Shown piece after piece: positions 1 to 14,661 of a stretch of 50,743 bases of DNA (positions within the stretch are counted from its first letter, which is position 1; every line of letters begins with the position of its first letter). The translations under genes and the position numbers were made by a program. The stretch is from Glomus cerebriforme (Eukaryota > Glomeromycota > Glomeromycetes > Glomerales > Glomeraceae), in assembly GCA_003550305.1 (NCBI GenBank), contig QKYT01000153.1, positions 134,472 to 185,214 on the forward strand, read 5' to 3'. Under the pieces are notes generated by a model. The model did no database searches. It was not told the origin of the DNA and worked only from the letters and a program-made list of their open reading frames with translations.

Positions 1-46
1 AATTAAAATATAAAATACAATTAATTTATAAAATTCTGTTATTTAC

Positions 47-116
47 CAGCTCTACCATTAGCTACAGTGCCAACGGCAAGCAATGCCAACATTATAAGAC
101 CTTGACTGAATTTCAT
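47..116 (-). CDS. First exon of a secreted protein, cut by window edge
   Basis: The minus strand has an ATG at 116-114 followed by 23 codons reading MKFSQGLIMLALLAVGTVAN and then GRAG, a textbook signal peptide (short basic start, Leu/Ala/Val core, small residues before a likely cut site). A splice donor GTAAAT follows directly after position 47, so the mature part must lie beyond base 1 of the window. Without splicing the frame stops after one more codon, giving a 25-residue peptide, which is much less likely. A TATA box lies about 90 bases upstream. Function cannot be told from the signal peptide alone; small secreted proteins are common in mycorrhizal fungi. Confidence 0.6.
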
Positions 117-205
117 TGTTGTATTTTTTTTTTATTCAACTGTTCTTTTTCTTTTTTTGAATTCAATTGAACTGAAGAAAAAAATGACAGGGAAGAAGCG
201 TGGGT

Positions 206-213
206 TTTTTATA
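206..213 (-). promoter_or_regulatory. TATA box for the secreted-protein exon
   Basis: The minus strand reads TATAAAAA about 90 bases upstream of the signal-peptide ATG at 116. Spacing and sequence fit a core promoter. Confidence 0.45.
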
Positions 214-2840
214 CAAAAATTTCGACTAAAAAAAAAATATTTAATATGTAAGAAAATAGCTTTTATCAAAAATAAAGAATAAGGACGCCTGATTTCTCAA
301 AAAGAATTTTCGCGTTAATTTCAATAACAAACGGATATTTTTTTTAGCCACTTTTTTTTTCTTTTCATAAAAATTCATTTATTTTAAGACAAATTTGGAA
401 AGTTTTACTTTCTTGAATCAAAGCCTCCACTTGTCAAAAAAAAAAAAATCTTAGATAACGGAAGGATTGTCTATTAACTGAAAAAAATCCCTTGTTCATA
501 AGCCACAATGATCATTAAATTTACCGAATTTACTAAGATTGCATTTAAGTAATTTACCTTAAGTTGTCTTTAACCTGATTCTAATAAATTATAAATTATG
601 GCTTGGATTTTAGGCTTAGCATTCAATATCTGAATACAATTTGTAAGAAAGCGGCTTATATAGCGCGTAACCTCGAAGAGGGGTAATGACCGTATCACGG
701 AGGTAACTGCATGATCGATCAAATGGTAGATAATTTTTCGATATCTTACCGCAATTTCTAGTTAAAAACAAGTTATAGATAAATGAAATTAAGTAAAAAA
801 TTTTCCTTTTTTTTTCACACGGAAATAAAGCCACATCTTACGATCTGCGCTGCGCTTTCGATTTGTATTTCGTGGCTTTTTTTATAAAACAATTGATATC
901 CCGAAATAAATTAGATTCAAAAATATATTTTTTTTTAACAATAACCGAAACCTGTCATTTTTAATTAGAAAGATCCATAAACTTTTCAATTATATAATTA
1001 TTTTTCTTTTTGTGGGGTATTTGATCTTAATTTTAATTGAGGCTTGCTTTATTTGTAATTTGTGGCTATGAAAATAATTAATATTGATATTTATAGTAAT
1101 TTCATAATGTTAATTAATCTAATAAATTATTCAAAAGTTTCCGTGAGGCTTAGATAGATAGGTTATTTTTAGTAAATTGTGGTTGGTAGAAGTCCTGATT
1201 CCTGAATTACAAAAAGAAAACGATGTATCGGAACACGTGCACAAAATCGGTGACCTATGATTATCCTCTTCAACGAAGGTACAGTAACTAGGGAAGGTTG
1301 TAGACAAGGTAGATAATACTAATTAATTATATTACGCAGGAAAAAAAAATATTTTTTTTTGTGATTTAATACTGTATATACAACAATAAAGATGGTAATT
1401 TTGTTATTATTGACCTTTTGAACTATTACTATTTTGTACAAATAAAATTGGGAATTCTAGAATTTCAATCAAGATTTAAAGGTCAAACAAATAAAGATTT
1501 CATTAACTCAATGAAAATTTGCGGCTTTGATGAGAATATGAGGCTGTGTCCGGTGCTTGGAATTCAATGTATGGAGTCTCACACAAAAATTTAATTAATC
1601 ATTAATAATAAAAATGTTGCAATAGTTGCCCGACGCACATGATATGCGTGTTTCTCGTACAATTTTTGATGGAAGTTTCATACATGATACGTGAATTTCC
1701 CATACAATTTAATAATTAAATTTTATAATATTTTAGATTACAAAATTAACGATTCTTAGTTAGAAAGATGATTTTATATGGAAGCCTTTATTAAAAAAAT
1801 TAATTTTTTAAGGACGCGTCTAAAGAAATCAATTTTTTTTCGTGGCGAAAAATTATGATTGGAGCGACCAATAAAATTTATTTCTCAACCATGTATCAGG
1901 CACATGTGATAATTTGATTACGATACATAAAAGTTCACTCGGGAAATAAGTCTCATGACAAGAAATGAAAACGTAGCCATTGGATAATTAGCCAATCAAT
2001 AAAAATTGGATTTACCTGATACTAGTATGACTTTATAATATATGTATGTATTGGAACTTCATAGAAGCTAGCTAAAACTCAAGAACTAAACTAAATCATG
2101 GTAGGATAATTAATGAACTTAGCATCTCAGATTGTTCACACTAACCAATTGTTGAAATTATAGTGCAGAATCAAATTTCGATTTAATTACTTACATTAAA
2201 AAAAATTATTCTTTTGCACTTACAAGCAATCTTATTTCCCTGGAAAATCAACCTCATTATTAATAAAATTATCATTTTAACTTTATTTAGATAGATAGAT
2301 ATATATATATAAACTGATGTATATTTAATATTTTCTAAATGCGACTTTGAAAAGCATGATGATTATATCCATCTGATGTCAAAGAATGTAACTAAAGAGT
2401 GTTGTTGAAATTTTAATGAATGGGTTGACAATTAATTAATGTTCCTTTCCAAACTTATGGTTAGCATTTGCGACAGTTTCATCCAGAGATTTTTGAAGAA
2501 CACTTCTGGAATCTGACAAATCAGTGCATGATTGGTATAAAATAATATTGATACGTACTACCAAGAGATAAATACAAGTTATCATCAACTAAACCATTGG
2601 TCACTCATAAAATTACTTTAAAGCCATAATTAATTAAACAAAAGAAAAAATACATTACATATATTTTGATCTTGATCTTAGAGATAAATGCACACACTAA
2701 ATAATGAAAATAAAAGAAAAAAAAATGTAAATTTACCATATCTTCTTAATTATACACATTCTATGAGACAGATTTCAATTAACAATTCATTTTATCTAAC
2801 AAACTAATCTAATAACTCTTTTAAAAATCCTAACTAGACT
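214..2840. other. AT-rich gene-free stretch
   Basis: I see no convincing exon here. It holds homopolymer runs, a short (ATAG)/(AT) microsatellite near 2290-2310, and a more GC-rich islet at about 640-890 with small hairpins (CCTCGAAGAGG, CCGTATCACGG) and a 9-base inverted repeat AAAGCCAC/GTGGCTTT followed by a T run. The islet might be a small RNA gene but matches no family I know. Confidence 0.4.
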
Positions 2841-2846
2841 GCAACC

Positions 2847-2998
2847 TTCATACCAAGAAAACCATAAGGAGTGTTATGGCCAATCAGCTGAAAGACGGCT
2901 ATGGATTTCAGCAAACCGAGGTCGTCTACAGTTGCTTGTGGTATGAAAGAGGCTAGTGGGAGGCCTTCTTTTCTTTACCACCATTATTCCTTCGGGTA
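2847..2998. ncRNA. Candidate structured RNA, family unknown
   Basis: A closing stem TTCATACCA (2847-2855) pairs with TGGTATGAA (2939-2947). Inside it lie two hairpins, CCATAA/TTATGG (2862-2867 with 2874-2879) and GCTGAAA/TTTCAGC (2887-2893 with 2906-2912). The loop of the second, GACGGC (2894-2899), is complementary to GTCGTC (2921-2926) with one wobble pair, so a pseudoknot is possible. Downstream, ATTATTCC and GGAATAAT form another hairpin (about 2985-3012). The stretch is more GC-rich than its surroundings and has no useful reading frame. I could not match it to snRNA, snoRNA, RNase P, SRP or any ribozyme I know, and the strand is not decided by the fold. Confidence 0.3.
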
Positions 2999-3012
2999 AA
3001 AAGTGGAATAAT

Positions 3013-3851
3013 AAAACATTTATCCTAATATTGAGTGGGAAATGTTTCTAGCACTGCACTTCATGTTATACTCCTATTTATTAAAAAATCTCATTTGAAA
3101 TCCAGAAACTTGCCAATTTTACAAATAACATAGGTACTTTAAGATTTTTTAAAAAATGATAATAAATATTAGTATTATCAAAGCGATCATGTTGAATATG
3201 TTGTCTTATGAGATTGTTTTTTGAGATTGTTTTTTGATCATTTTTATATTAATCGTTGCGTAAGTAGAAAGAAAGGGAGATCGAAATTATTATTAATATT
3301 AAATCTATACCTATAGTATGAGTAAGTAATAATTCTTATAAATACTTCGCGAGAAGCCTTGATAATGTAATTTCTCATTTTTTTAAATAAGAAAAGGATG
3401 AAGCTTTGATGCGCACTGAGTTTATCTAATCTTAATAAAATTAATCTTTTTTTTACCTTCTTTTTATTTCACCAATGTTTTATTACTTTCTTGGGTATAA
3501 TATAGAGTACGATCATTACTTTGCCAATCAGCCAATGGTCTTCAGGAACTATTTTAATTTCAAGAAACTTATGATCTCTCTTATTCAAAACAAATGAATG
3601 GAATTCAAGTTTAGGAAAAACGCAACTTGCTCAAAATTCATAAAATTTCAAAAAAAAAAAAGACAGTTTAATTAACGCAAAGGAATAAAATTGTGTTTCA
3701 AAAAATAAATATATCATATCTTTTTTTCACTCAACATAAAAATTTAAAAGTTTACTAGTAAATGTATATAAATTTGCGATCAAGTAATCTTCCCCAGTAA
3801 AATAATTCTTCAATACGAAGTTTTAGTACGTATTATTGTCCGTGATACAGT
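3013..3851. other. AT-rich intergenic stretch
   Basis: No gene recognised. A small direct repeat of TGAGATTGTTTTTT lies near 3209-3238. Confidence 0.35.
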
Positions 3852-3917
3852 ATTAGGATTAGTGCGTGTACTTATAATATAATAAACATCAATACGATTA
3901 AAACGCACAATCCTAAT
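3852..3917. repeat. Imperfect inverted repeat upstream of the GH16 gene
   Basis: ATTAGGATTAGTGCGT (3852-3867) faces ACGCACAATCCTAAT (3903-3917), its inverse with a single base skipped. The 35-base spacer is AT-rich. It could be a regulatory palindrome or the ends of a very short transposon relic; the sequence does not decide. Confidence 0.5.
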
Positions 3918-4590
3918 GATCGTATAATAATTAAAATTAAATTTATGGCTTATTATCAGTAGAGAATAAGAATAAAAGTTTGTGAATTAAAATAATTATA
4001 AAATTTCATAATACGTAAATTGTTTCAAATTGAAAAAGTAAAGTTATAAAATTTGTTATAATGATTTTTATCGTTACTTTTGTATACCTATTTAAAATAC
4101 AAAAAAAATACAAAAAAAAAAAATCTAAATTTTGATTGATCCAATTATTAATAAATTTATATATTTATATAAATTTAATATACAGTTGTTTCGGTAAAGT
4201 TAACTTATTGGTATATCAAATGTATAATATACGTAAATGTTTAATTTAATTTTAAACTTTGAATATTTACTGTACATCACATCATTTTAATTATTTCATA
4301 TGTAAATGATCTCGTACAAAAAAGTCAGGTAACATAAAGAATTGTGTGCGTAATTAATATAAATGCATTATTTGAACGAAATATTATTCTTTACAAAAAT
4401 ATAATTAGATTGTGACGAGTATTTTTGTCTTTCGATCACATCATTTGTTCATTGTACAGTACCAATCCATACTGCATTGTCGACAAAAATAGTTTTTAAA
4501 AATTTCCTTAATTGGTCGTTAAAATCATTATCAGGTGGTTGTGTACTTATGCTGATGCGGCGTAATACGGGAAAAAAAAGGATCAAATAT

Positions 4591-4598
4591 TATAAATA
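4591..4598 (+). promoter_or_regulatory. TATA box of the GH16 gene
   Basis: TATAAATA lies 105 bases upstream of the ATG at 4703, in keeping with the TATA-to-ATG spacing at other genes of this window. Confidence 0.45.
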
Positions 4599-4702
4599 TA
4601 AGCCAAAAAATCACAATTCAACCAAAAAAAAAAAACCAACATATCTTATATACTCTTTTTAACATATTAAACACAAAATTCCTCCTCTTTTCACTCCTAA
4701 AC

Positions 4703-5632
4703 ATGGTGAATTTCATAAAAAGATCGTTGGCTTGTTTTGTCACAACATTATTATTAATCAATGGATTATCGGCTGCCCCGTCAAAAACTGGAAAAAATGT
4801 TTGTCGATCCTTCACCGATGATTTCAACACTAATAGTATTGTAGAAGGTGACAAATATAATAATAATCCTTCTTCTGCAAATTGGATCAATCTTGCCGGA
4901 TCTCGAAAATCTTATGAAGTAAAAGGTGGTCAACTTTATGCTAGCCTTCTTAAACCAAATAATATGAACCGTCAAAAGGGTCCTGATGGTCCATTTAATA
5001 AGAATTTGGCTTCTGGTGTTAGTTTAAATTCTACTCGTAAAATGCATTATGGAAGAGTTAGTGCAAGAATGAAGATTAATGGAGTTGGTGGTTGTGTCAC
5101 TGCATTCATTGTAAGCAATTATTACATTTTTCTTATTTATAAATTTATAAAATTAATTATAAAGTATTTTCTTTTCTTTTCTTTTTTTTAATAGACAATG
5201 TCAGATAATGGTGACGAAATTGATTGGGAAATTGTTGGAAAAGATGTTAAGCATGCCCAGTCAAATTATTTCTTTGATGGAATTATTGAATATGGTGTTC
5301 ATGGTGGTATTCATCCAGTTTCCCCAGCTTTCACGGACGTTTTTCATATTTATACCATTGATTGGCAACCAGAATTCATTAATTGGGAAATTGATGGTAA
5401 AGTTGTTCGTACATTGAAAAAATCGGACACACTTAAGAATGGTCGTTTCGAATTTCCAAATCATCCAAGTTACATTCAATTTGGTATTTGGGATGGTAGT
5501 GGTGCATCTGGTACTGCTCAATGGTCTAATGGCCCAATTAATTGGAATGATAAAAACTTAAATAAATTGACTAGTATTGTTGATTTTATTAAAATTGAAT
5601 GCAATCCTGAATATAATAAAGTAATTAATTAA
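4703..5632 (+). CDS. Secreted GH16 glycoside hydrolase / wall transglycosylase (Crh-like)
   Basis: Two exons, 4703-5110 and 5195-5632, joined in phase 0 across an intron GTAAGC...AATAG, give a 281-residue protein. Residues 1-24 form a signal peptide. The catalytic motif DEIDWE (143-148) has the E-x-D-x-E layout of GH16 beta-jelly-roll enzymes, with Glu144 as likely nucleophile and Glu148 as acid/base. Neighbouring signatures MHYGRVSARMK, GVHGGIHP, HIYTIDWQP and IQFGIWDG also fit GH16. Fungal enzymes of this group cut or transfer beta-glucan or chitin-glucan links in the wall. The protein ends shortly after the catalytic domain with no GPI-anchor signal or chitin-binding module, so it is probably released or held in the wall by other means. 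The exact substrate is not shown by sequence. Confidence 0.88.
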
Positions 5633-6199
5633 TAAATTTAATATTTTAAAATAGATATTAATAGAAAAAGTAATTTTAGACTTTATTTAATTCATAAATA
5701 GTTAAAATTTAAAATAAAATAAAATATTTTTTGGGTTTACCTTTATTGTTTCTATTATATTTTTGACATTATTAATACGACTATCTAATCATACGGGTCA
5801 TCTAAAAACCCGGTTGGATATATACCTGGCAATTCACGTGAAATTATTGGTCAATTACTTAATGTTTACCAAAGTTAACTTTTGTTTGGCTTGTTTTAAT
5901 TATCGAAATTTGCATCCTCTTTTGGCATCATTAATAGAATTCTTGATTTAAAACTGGATTTGAGACTTTTTATTTTTAATAACTTTTAGAATGTTAAGGT
6001 TTTAAAGCAAAAAATTGCTTTTCTTTGATATTATCTCAGTAATATTCACATTACACGAAATTAAAATTTTATAGAATAAATACAACTAACGAGATATTTT
6101 TAATAATCGGGTAAGAAAAGTATTTACAAAAAAATTTACAGATTATAGAAACAAATATCTCAAAAATTTTTCTAAAGAAACACACGTACATAATAACTC
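5633..6199. other. Intergenic, AT-rich
   Basis: Holds the 3' untranslated region of the GH16 gene. Near 5793-5870 a short frame reads SYGSSKNPVGYIPGN and on to a stop; it looks coding but has no start or acceptor, so it may be a relic. Nothing else is seen. Confidence 0.35.
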
Positions 6200-6504
6200 T
6201 CATAATATTATGGAATCTGATATAACATCCATAGCACCATAGAATTCACCGGAACTTGTTTTATAGAGATCAAATGAATTGAATCTATTTAATTTTTCGA
6301 AATCTTTTTTTAACAATGATTTGAAAAGAATCAAAATTATTAATCATTCCAAAATGTATATAAAAAAAACGAAAACATGATATTTTAATATTTACCATTT
6401 AAAAATCCCATAAGAGATCCATTTTCTCGACAAGTTAAATAAATCGTTAATAATATTAATAATGTCAAGGTTAGAAGAAAATATCTGCTTTTTAATTTAA
6501 GCAT
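6200..6504 (-). CDS. Small membrane-anchored protein of unknown function
   Basis: On the minus strand an ATG at 6504 opens an exon (6504-6396) reading MLKLKSRYFLLTLTLLILLT and on through IYLTCRENGSLMGFLN, a basic start followed by one hydrophobic segment. A donor GTAAAT follows. Joining to an acceptor at 6304 (exon 6303-6200) keeps the frame and adds DFEKLNRFNSFDLYKTSSGE, then FYGAMDVISDSIIL and a stop, for 70 residues. The intron would be 92 bases. The acceptor (AAAAAAAG) is plain, so the second exon is less certain than the first. The gene is divergent from ADE5,7, with about 480 bases between the starts. I do not recognise the family; a signal-anchor or mitochondrial presequence is possible. 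Confidence 0.35.
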
Positions 6505-6607
6505 TTTTTTTTTTTTTTTTTTTTTAAAAAAAATGAAAAAAAAAAAAAAATAATGGGTTTTAAATATAAAAAAATCGATTTTTCAAGGTTGTATGTTTTT
6601 ATTTATA

Positions 6608-6658
6608 AAGGCTTGTGCACATAAAAGCCATTTAAGAAATCCCACGCACACAAGCCTT
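6608..6658. repeat. Inverted repeat in the ADE5,7 upstream region
   Basis: AAGGCTTGTG (6608-6617) and CACAAGCCTT (6649-6658) are perfect inverse copies with a 31-base spacer. They lie between the small anchored-protein gene and ADE5,7. This may be a hairpin or a paired binding site. Confidence 0.45.
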
Positions 6659-6905
6659 AAAACCGGTACTAAGCCTCTATGAATAATCATTATATCATTA
6701 TCATTAATATCAATTTTATCGCTGTTTTTTGTGTATACCGGTGAAATTCGCGAGTTTTTCGGAAAAATCTTATCAAAACTTTAGACAATTATTTTTATAT
6801 TTTTATATTGGAAATTTCCCTGATCGTCGGAGATCGGGTAAACTGCCCAAAAGCAAAATCTAAATCTAAATCTAAACTATTATTTCTTGGGGAGACGAAA
6901 TAGCT

Positions 6906-6911
6906 CACGTG
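6906..6911. promoter_or_regulatory. CACGTG motif upstream of ADE5,7
   Basis: A CACGTG hexamer lies 74 bases before the ADE5,7 ATG. It is the core site of basic helix-loop-helix factors in fungi. Its use here is an inference. Confidence 0.3.
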
Positions 6912-6984
6912 TACAGTACAAATCATGTGATTTCTCAAGTTGTATTTCTGATTATCGGAAAATTTATCATAACAGATAATAATA

Positions 6985-10536
<3,552 letters not shown>

Positions 10537-10825
10537 TAAATAATTTGATTTCAATTTAATGATGAGATATTATTACTAAATTTTTGTATAAATATATAAA
10601 ATACCAAGAAAAAAAAATATATATATAATTTAATTTAAAATCCCAGATATATACAAAATAATATTGTTATTAAATTTTATTTTTTTATGATTAAATATTA
10701 TATTGTTGTAAATTTTTGATATGTAATTTTTTTTTTAAAGGAATAATGATTATAAGGAATGATTATGAAAAAAATTTATGTGTGTATATATTGTAAAGAG
10801 ATTATAATATATCTAATAATTAATA
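10537..10825. other. Convergent intergenic region ADE5,7 / MID1
   Basis: AT-rich 3' flanks of two genes transcribed towards each other. Poly-T and poly-A tracts could serve either 3' end. No gene is seen. Confidence 0.5.
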
Positions 10826-12443
10826 TCATATTCCCACTATTAAAATTGTAAATCCGAGAATTAATATTATTAACGTCCATTGAGAGGAAGACCATATTAC
10901 TACTGATTTAGAAGAAAAATTCATATTTAGAGAATTACAACTGCCAGAATCACCATAAGTTGAAATAGCATTTGAATCAGGACAGCTAAAACCAAAATAT
11001 GCAGGACAAGATCTAGTAAGATTATAACATAAATCAATACAAGGTGCTAATTCCGTAAAAGGCTGGTCAATTTGCATGGATTGATCAGAGATTGGTATAC
11101 GAGGTTTGACCCTTTCTTTGCCAATTTCATTTGCATCATTTGCACAACGTGGGATTGTTATAGCGCAAATCCAATCTTTATAAGCTTCTTTACAATCATT
11201 ACAATTTCTAACTAAAGAATATTTTGAACTGGCATCATCACAAGGATATTGATCTATTGTTAAGGTGAAATTACTAAAATACGAACTAGCCAAATTATCG
11301 TATCCGATACTTAGATCTGTTTCAGTTTTTTTGCCAACCGTTTTTGGTACAGAATAAAAAACTTTATTACAAAATTCAAGATTTTTTATTATTACACAAT
11401 TACTTTCTAAAATAAAAGAATGACAAATTAATATATTTTATTGAAGAAAAAGGATAAAAATAAATATAAATAAACTTACGAGATTGTGTTTGAAATTCAA
11501 CAGGCATGAATGATTTAAACCCATTATCTGATTCTTCTGTAACCAATGCAGAATATTTTGTGCCATTATTTAAATTACTTATAAATATTGAAGATTGATA
11601 TTTTCCATTCTTTTCATTCCTCATATATGTGACATTTGTGTTCCAAAAACCATTTTCTCTATATGCGCATAATGACATTGAAATTCCGCTCACGCGTGTA
11701 GATTCAACAAAATAGGTATTATATAAAGGTTGTTTTGTACCAGTATAAAATGTTCTAAATAAAGCATTATTGTTATCAGTATCATCCAAATTTATTCCAT
11801 TTTCTATCGGAGCTTGATGTTTAAATCCTGTTAAAAAAAATTAATACATAATTAATATATATGTATTTGTATTTGTATTTTTCAAAAAAAAAAAAAAATA
11901 AAAAAATAAAAATATTAATGATTTAATGATACCTTTAGCAGAAGCCCCGATCTCAAAATAATAATCATTAAGGTAATCGTCAGTTAATTTTGGAGCATAA
12001 ACTCCTACATATATACCATTATTATTTCCCGGTATAGTAACATTTAAGTAACCATCATTCAATGTATATTTATCACCACCATCACTACCATCAAATCTTG
12101 GGCCGGGATTTTTTAATTTTGTTGAAATCCAAACTTCTAATTGATTAGCAGGAGGTGTTTTCGGATTTTTAATTAAATTTTGTAAAGGAGCTTTACAAGT
12201 AGTTATTGTTACAAAAATATTATTAGGAAAAGGGCTCTTAATATCAATAGAATTATCTTTTACATTTTCTCCTATATTATATACATAATTAATAATTGAA
12301 TTTTGAGGTAATTTTCCATTCATTTCCATTTCTAACTCCGCTAATATCGTTATATTTGCTTGAGCTTCAATGGTAGGTATTATTATAAAGTAACATGTTA
12401 TTATGAAAAAGAAAGATATTATATATTCATAACTTTGAAACAT
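10826..12443 (-). CDS. MID1: Mid1-type stretch-activated calcium channel subunit
   Basis: Three exons on the minus strand (12443-11933, 11827-11480, 11406-10826) give 479 residues. A signal peptide (YIISFFFIITCYFIIIPTIE) is followed by an extracellular region with several N-glycosylation sites (NIT, NVT, NGT, NFT). The C-terminal part is Cys-rich, with CNDCKEAYKDWICAITIPRC, then CIDLCYNLTRSCPAYFGFSC, the hallmark of fungal Mid1. The last 17 residues are hydrophobic (WTLIILILGFTILIVGI), ending at a stop, which suggests a membrane anchor or GPI signal. Mid1 partners Cch1 at the plasma membrane in high-affinity calcium uptake during stress and mating or growth responses. The frame closes exactly across both introns, and the whole coding region keeps family character, so the gene appears intact. 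Confidence 0.9.
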
Positions 12444-12958
12444 TACAAAAAAAAAAATAAAATAAAATAAAAGATTGTGAATAGATTATTATTATTATTA
12501 TTTTAAAAAATTTGTCTATTGAAAGAGTGTATTTTTTTCAAAAAAAAAAAAATTTAAATCTAACGTTATGGAAGAAAAGAAAAAACAAATCAATATATTA
12601 AATGGTAGGTTTAACAGTTTATTCATATTTCAACCAAAATAATTTGATGATTTCCGTTTTAAGATAGTACGGTGAAACATTTTTAATTGCCAAGACATAT
12701 TTAATTAAATTATTATTACCGGTTTTTGACGATCAAATGATTTCTTTTTTTTTGTGACGCATTATGGTCAATTGTTTTCTTAGGATATGATAGTTTTACT
12801 ATGCTTGTGTAAGCTTTATAAAGTAATAATTTCATACCCGTGATACTTAATAAAATTTGATATTCCTCTTCGGAAAATTCGATGCCTTAATGGTAATTTT
12901 ACTCAATCATATCTGATATAGATTTCGGGATATGATTAGAATGCTTTAATATTAGCCG
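12444..12958. other. Upstream region of MID1, AT-rich
   Basis: Holds a short ATT microsatellite (near 12487-12500) and poly-A/T tracts just upstream of MID1. No gene is seen. Confidence 0.35.
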
Positions 12959-13222
12959 ATGGCTTCGAGCATTAGATGCGAAGGTAAGTTCATACAGAAG
13001 TTACAATACTGCGGAGGTGTCGAAACCATCATCTACCTTTTTTCGTTTCCTCTTTATCCTTATCCTGAATTCTGTGTGAATAATGGAATAGTTTTCAAAT
13101 TGCGGTACGATGAGAACGAGCGCTTTCAAACTCTCGTTCACGACCTATTATTTTTCGCTTGCGAAATGCCTCCAAGTCATCCTCGTCAAGCCCTTCTTCC
13201 TATAATGACGTCGCACAGGTGA
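12959..13222 (+). CDS. Hypothetical 87-residue reading frame
   Basis: A true ATG opens an 87-codon frame in an islet clearly richer in GC than its surroundings. The protein reads MASSIRCEGKFIQKL... and has a Pro-rich end (CEMPPSHPRQALLP). A GTAAGT sits after codon 9, so the real gene could be spliced. An inverted repeat GAACGAG/CTCGTTC lies within it (about 13113-13138). I recognise no domain. It could be a small gene, one exon of a larger one, or a decayed fragment. Confidence 0.25.
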   Translation: MASSIRCEGKFIQKLQYCGGVETIIYLFSFPLYPYPEFCVNNGIVFKLRYDENERFQTLVHDLLFFACEMPPSHPRQALLPIMTSHR

Positions 13223-14279
13223 TCCGGTCGCACAAAAGTCATTTGAGTAAAAATTTAAATTATAGATAAAACAAACCTATTGCATATGTTTATTACAATC
13301 ATATTATGCTGATATTAGAACAGTATCAAAATAAATAAAAGAAAAATTCTGCTAGAATTTTTGCTATAGGGCTAAATTAGGCTAAATAGTTTTGTTTGCA
13401 GTCATAATATGCCCCAAATCAAAATAATTACCATATAAGGGGGTGTCTAAAGCGGAGTTAAAACACGTGATTATAAGGATGACTAATTTAAGTAATAATA
13501 TAATTATAATGAAATTTTTTAATGAAAATTTTTAATAAAGAAATTTTAATAGATTATTTAATAAAATCTTAAGCAAAAAAATTTTAATTGATAATTTAAT
13601 AAAATTAATAAATTTTATTTTATAAAAAGAATTGTTATAAAATACAAAAAAGATATATAATGAATAAATATTCATTTATTTAATCTAAAAATTAAATTTT
13701 TTTTAATTTGGTTTATTAAAATTCAAAATAATCAGATTTAGAGAAGTTTCTAGCATAGAAATAAAAGTTCCCATTTTCTTAACATTACTCTTCTTTTTAA
13801 TATTCTAATATTTATCATAAATTCTTTCAGTTAGTTTTACTATAGTAAATCTCCTATCTTTAGCTTCTTTTATCACTAATTTATGATTTTTATATATTTT
13901 ATAGTCACATTTTTTAAATATTTTCTGGAATACTTTTCATATTAATGATCAATAATTTAGTGCTTCTATAGATATATTTATGAAAAATATGTTTACATAG
14001 TAATAGATATTAATTTTAAAATAGATACTGATAATTAAGCAAAATAAATCTGATATATCTTTACCTTTTTTAATTTTATTTATTATAGCACAAGCCTCCT
14101 TAATAAATAAATGTTGAAGTAATAAGAGAAATTTGTAAATTTTTTCAATAATATTATTATTTATACTATAAGCAGATATTTTTTTTGTACAGAATTTAAA
14201 AGTAGTTCTTTCAGTTTCAAATATCTTTTTGCAATTAACATTAATAATATTATGTATGATATCTTAAATAAATAATTAA

Positions 14280-14460
14280 ATAAAAGAAAAAAAATAAAAA
14301 TAAAAATAAAAAGAAAGAAAAAATGTAAAATAAAAAAAAATAACTAAGAAATAATGAAAAAACAGAATAGCAAGAAAAAAAGAAAATAAGAAAAAAAGAA
14401 AAGAAAAAGAATAAGTAATAGAAAAAAATGAAAGCAAATAAATAAATAAAAAGAGACAGA
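14280..14460. repeat. Polypurine low-complexity tract
   Basis: About 180 bases are almost wholly A and G on the plus strand (runs of AAAAAG, AAATAAAA). It has no coding sense and is likely slippage-derived. Confidence 0.6.
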
Positions 14461-14496
14461 CATATTAATTAATCTATATGATGAAGATATTATTGC

Positions 14497-14661
14497 GCTT
14501 TTCAAAATTCTGCTACCCACACATATTGTTGTTATTACTAAATGATTATGATTACAGGATGATTACAGGATAAATTGTCCAGTTTTTGTCCAGTAATCGT
14601 CCTGTAATCTAATAATTTTTTTATCAGATGATTTATAGGGGGTAGCAGAATTTTGAAAAGC
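14497..14661. mobile_element. Miniature inverted-repeat element, 165 bp
   Basis: Perfect 22-base terminal inverted repeats: the left end starts GCTTTTCAAAATTCTG and ends TACCC at 14518, and the right end is its exact inverse at 14640-14661. The inside is also nearly palindromic: GATTACAGGA on the left, its inverse TCCTGTAATC on the right. No protein is encoded, and no clear target-site duplication is visible, so the superfamily is open. Confidence 0.75.

Noticed and set aside
616..890. GC-richer islet with hairpins, considered as snRNA or tRNA
   Set aside because: No tRNA boxes, no U1/U2/U4/U5/U6 or U11/U12 signature, and only short stems. Kept only as a note.
5763..5951. Possible small gene downstream of GH16
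   Set aside because: The frame from 5763 lacks a good start context, and a second coding-like frame in the same place lacks start and acceptor.
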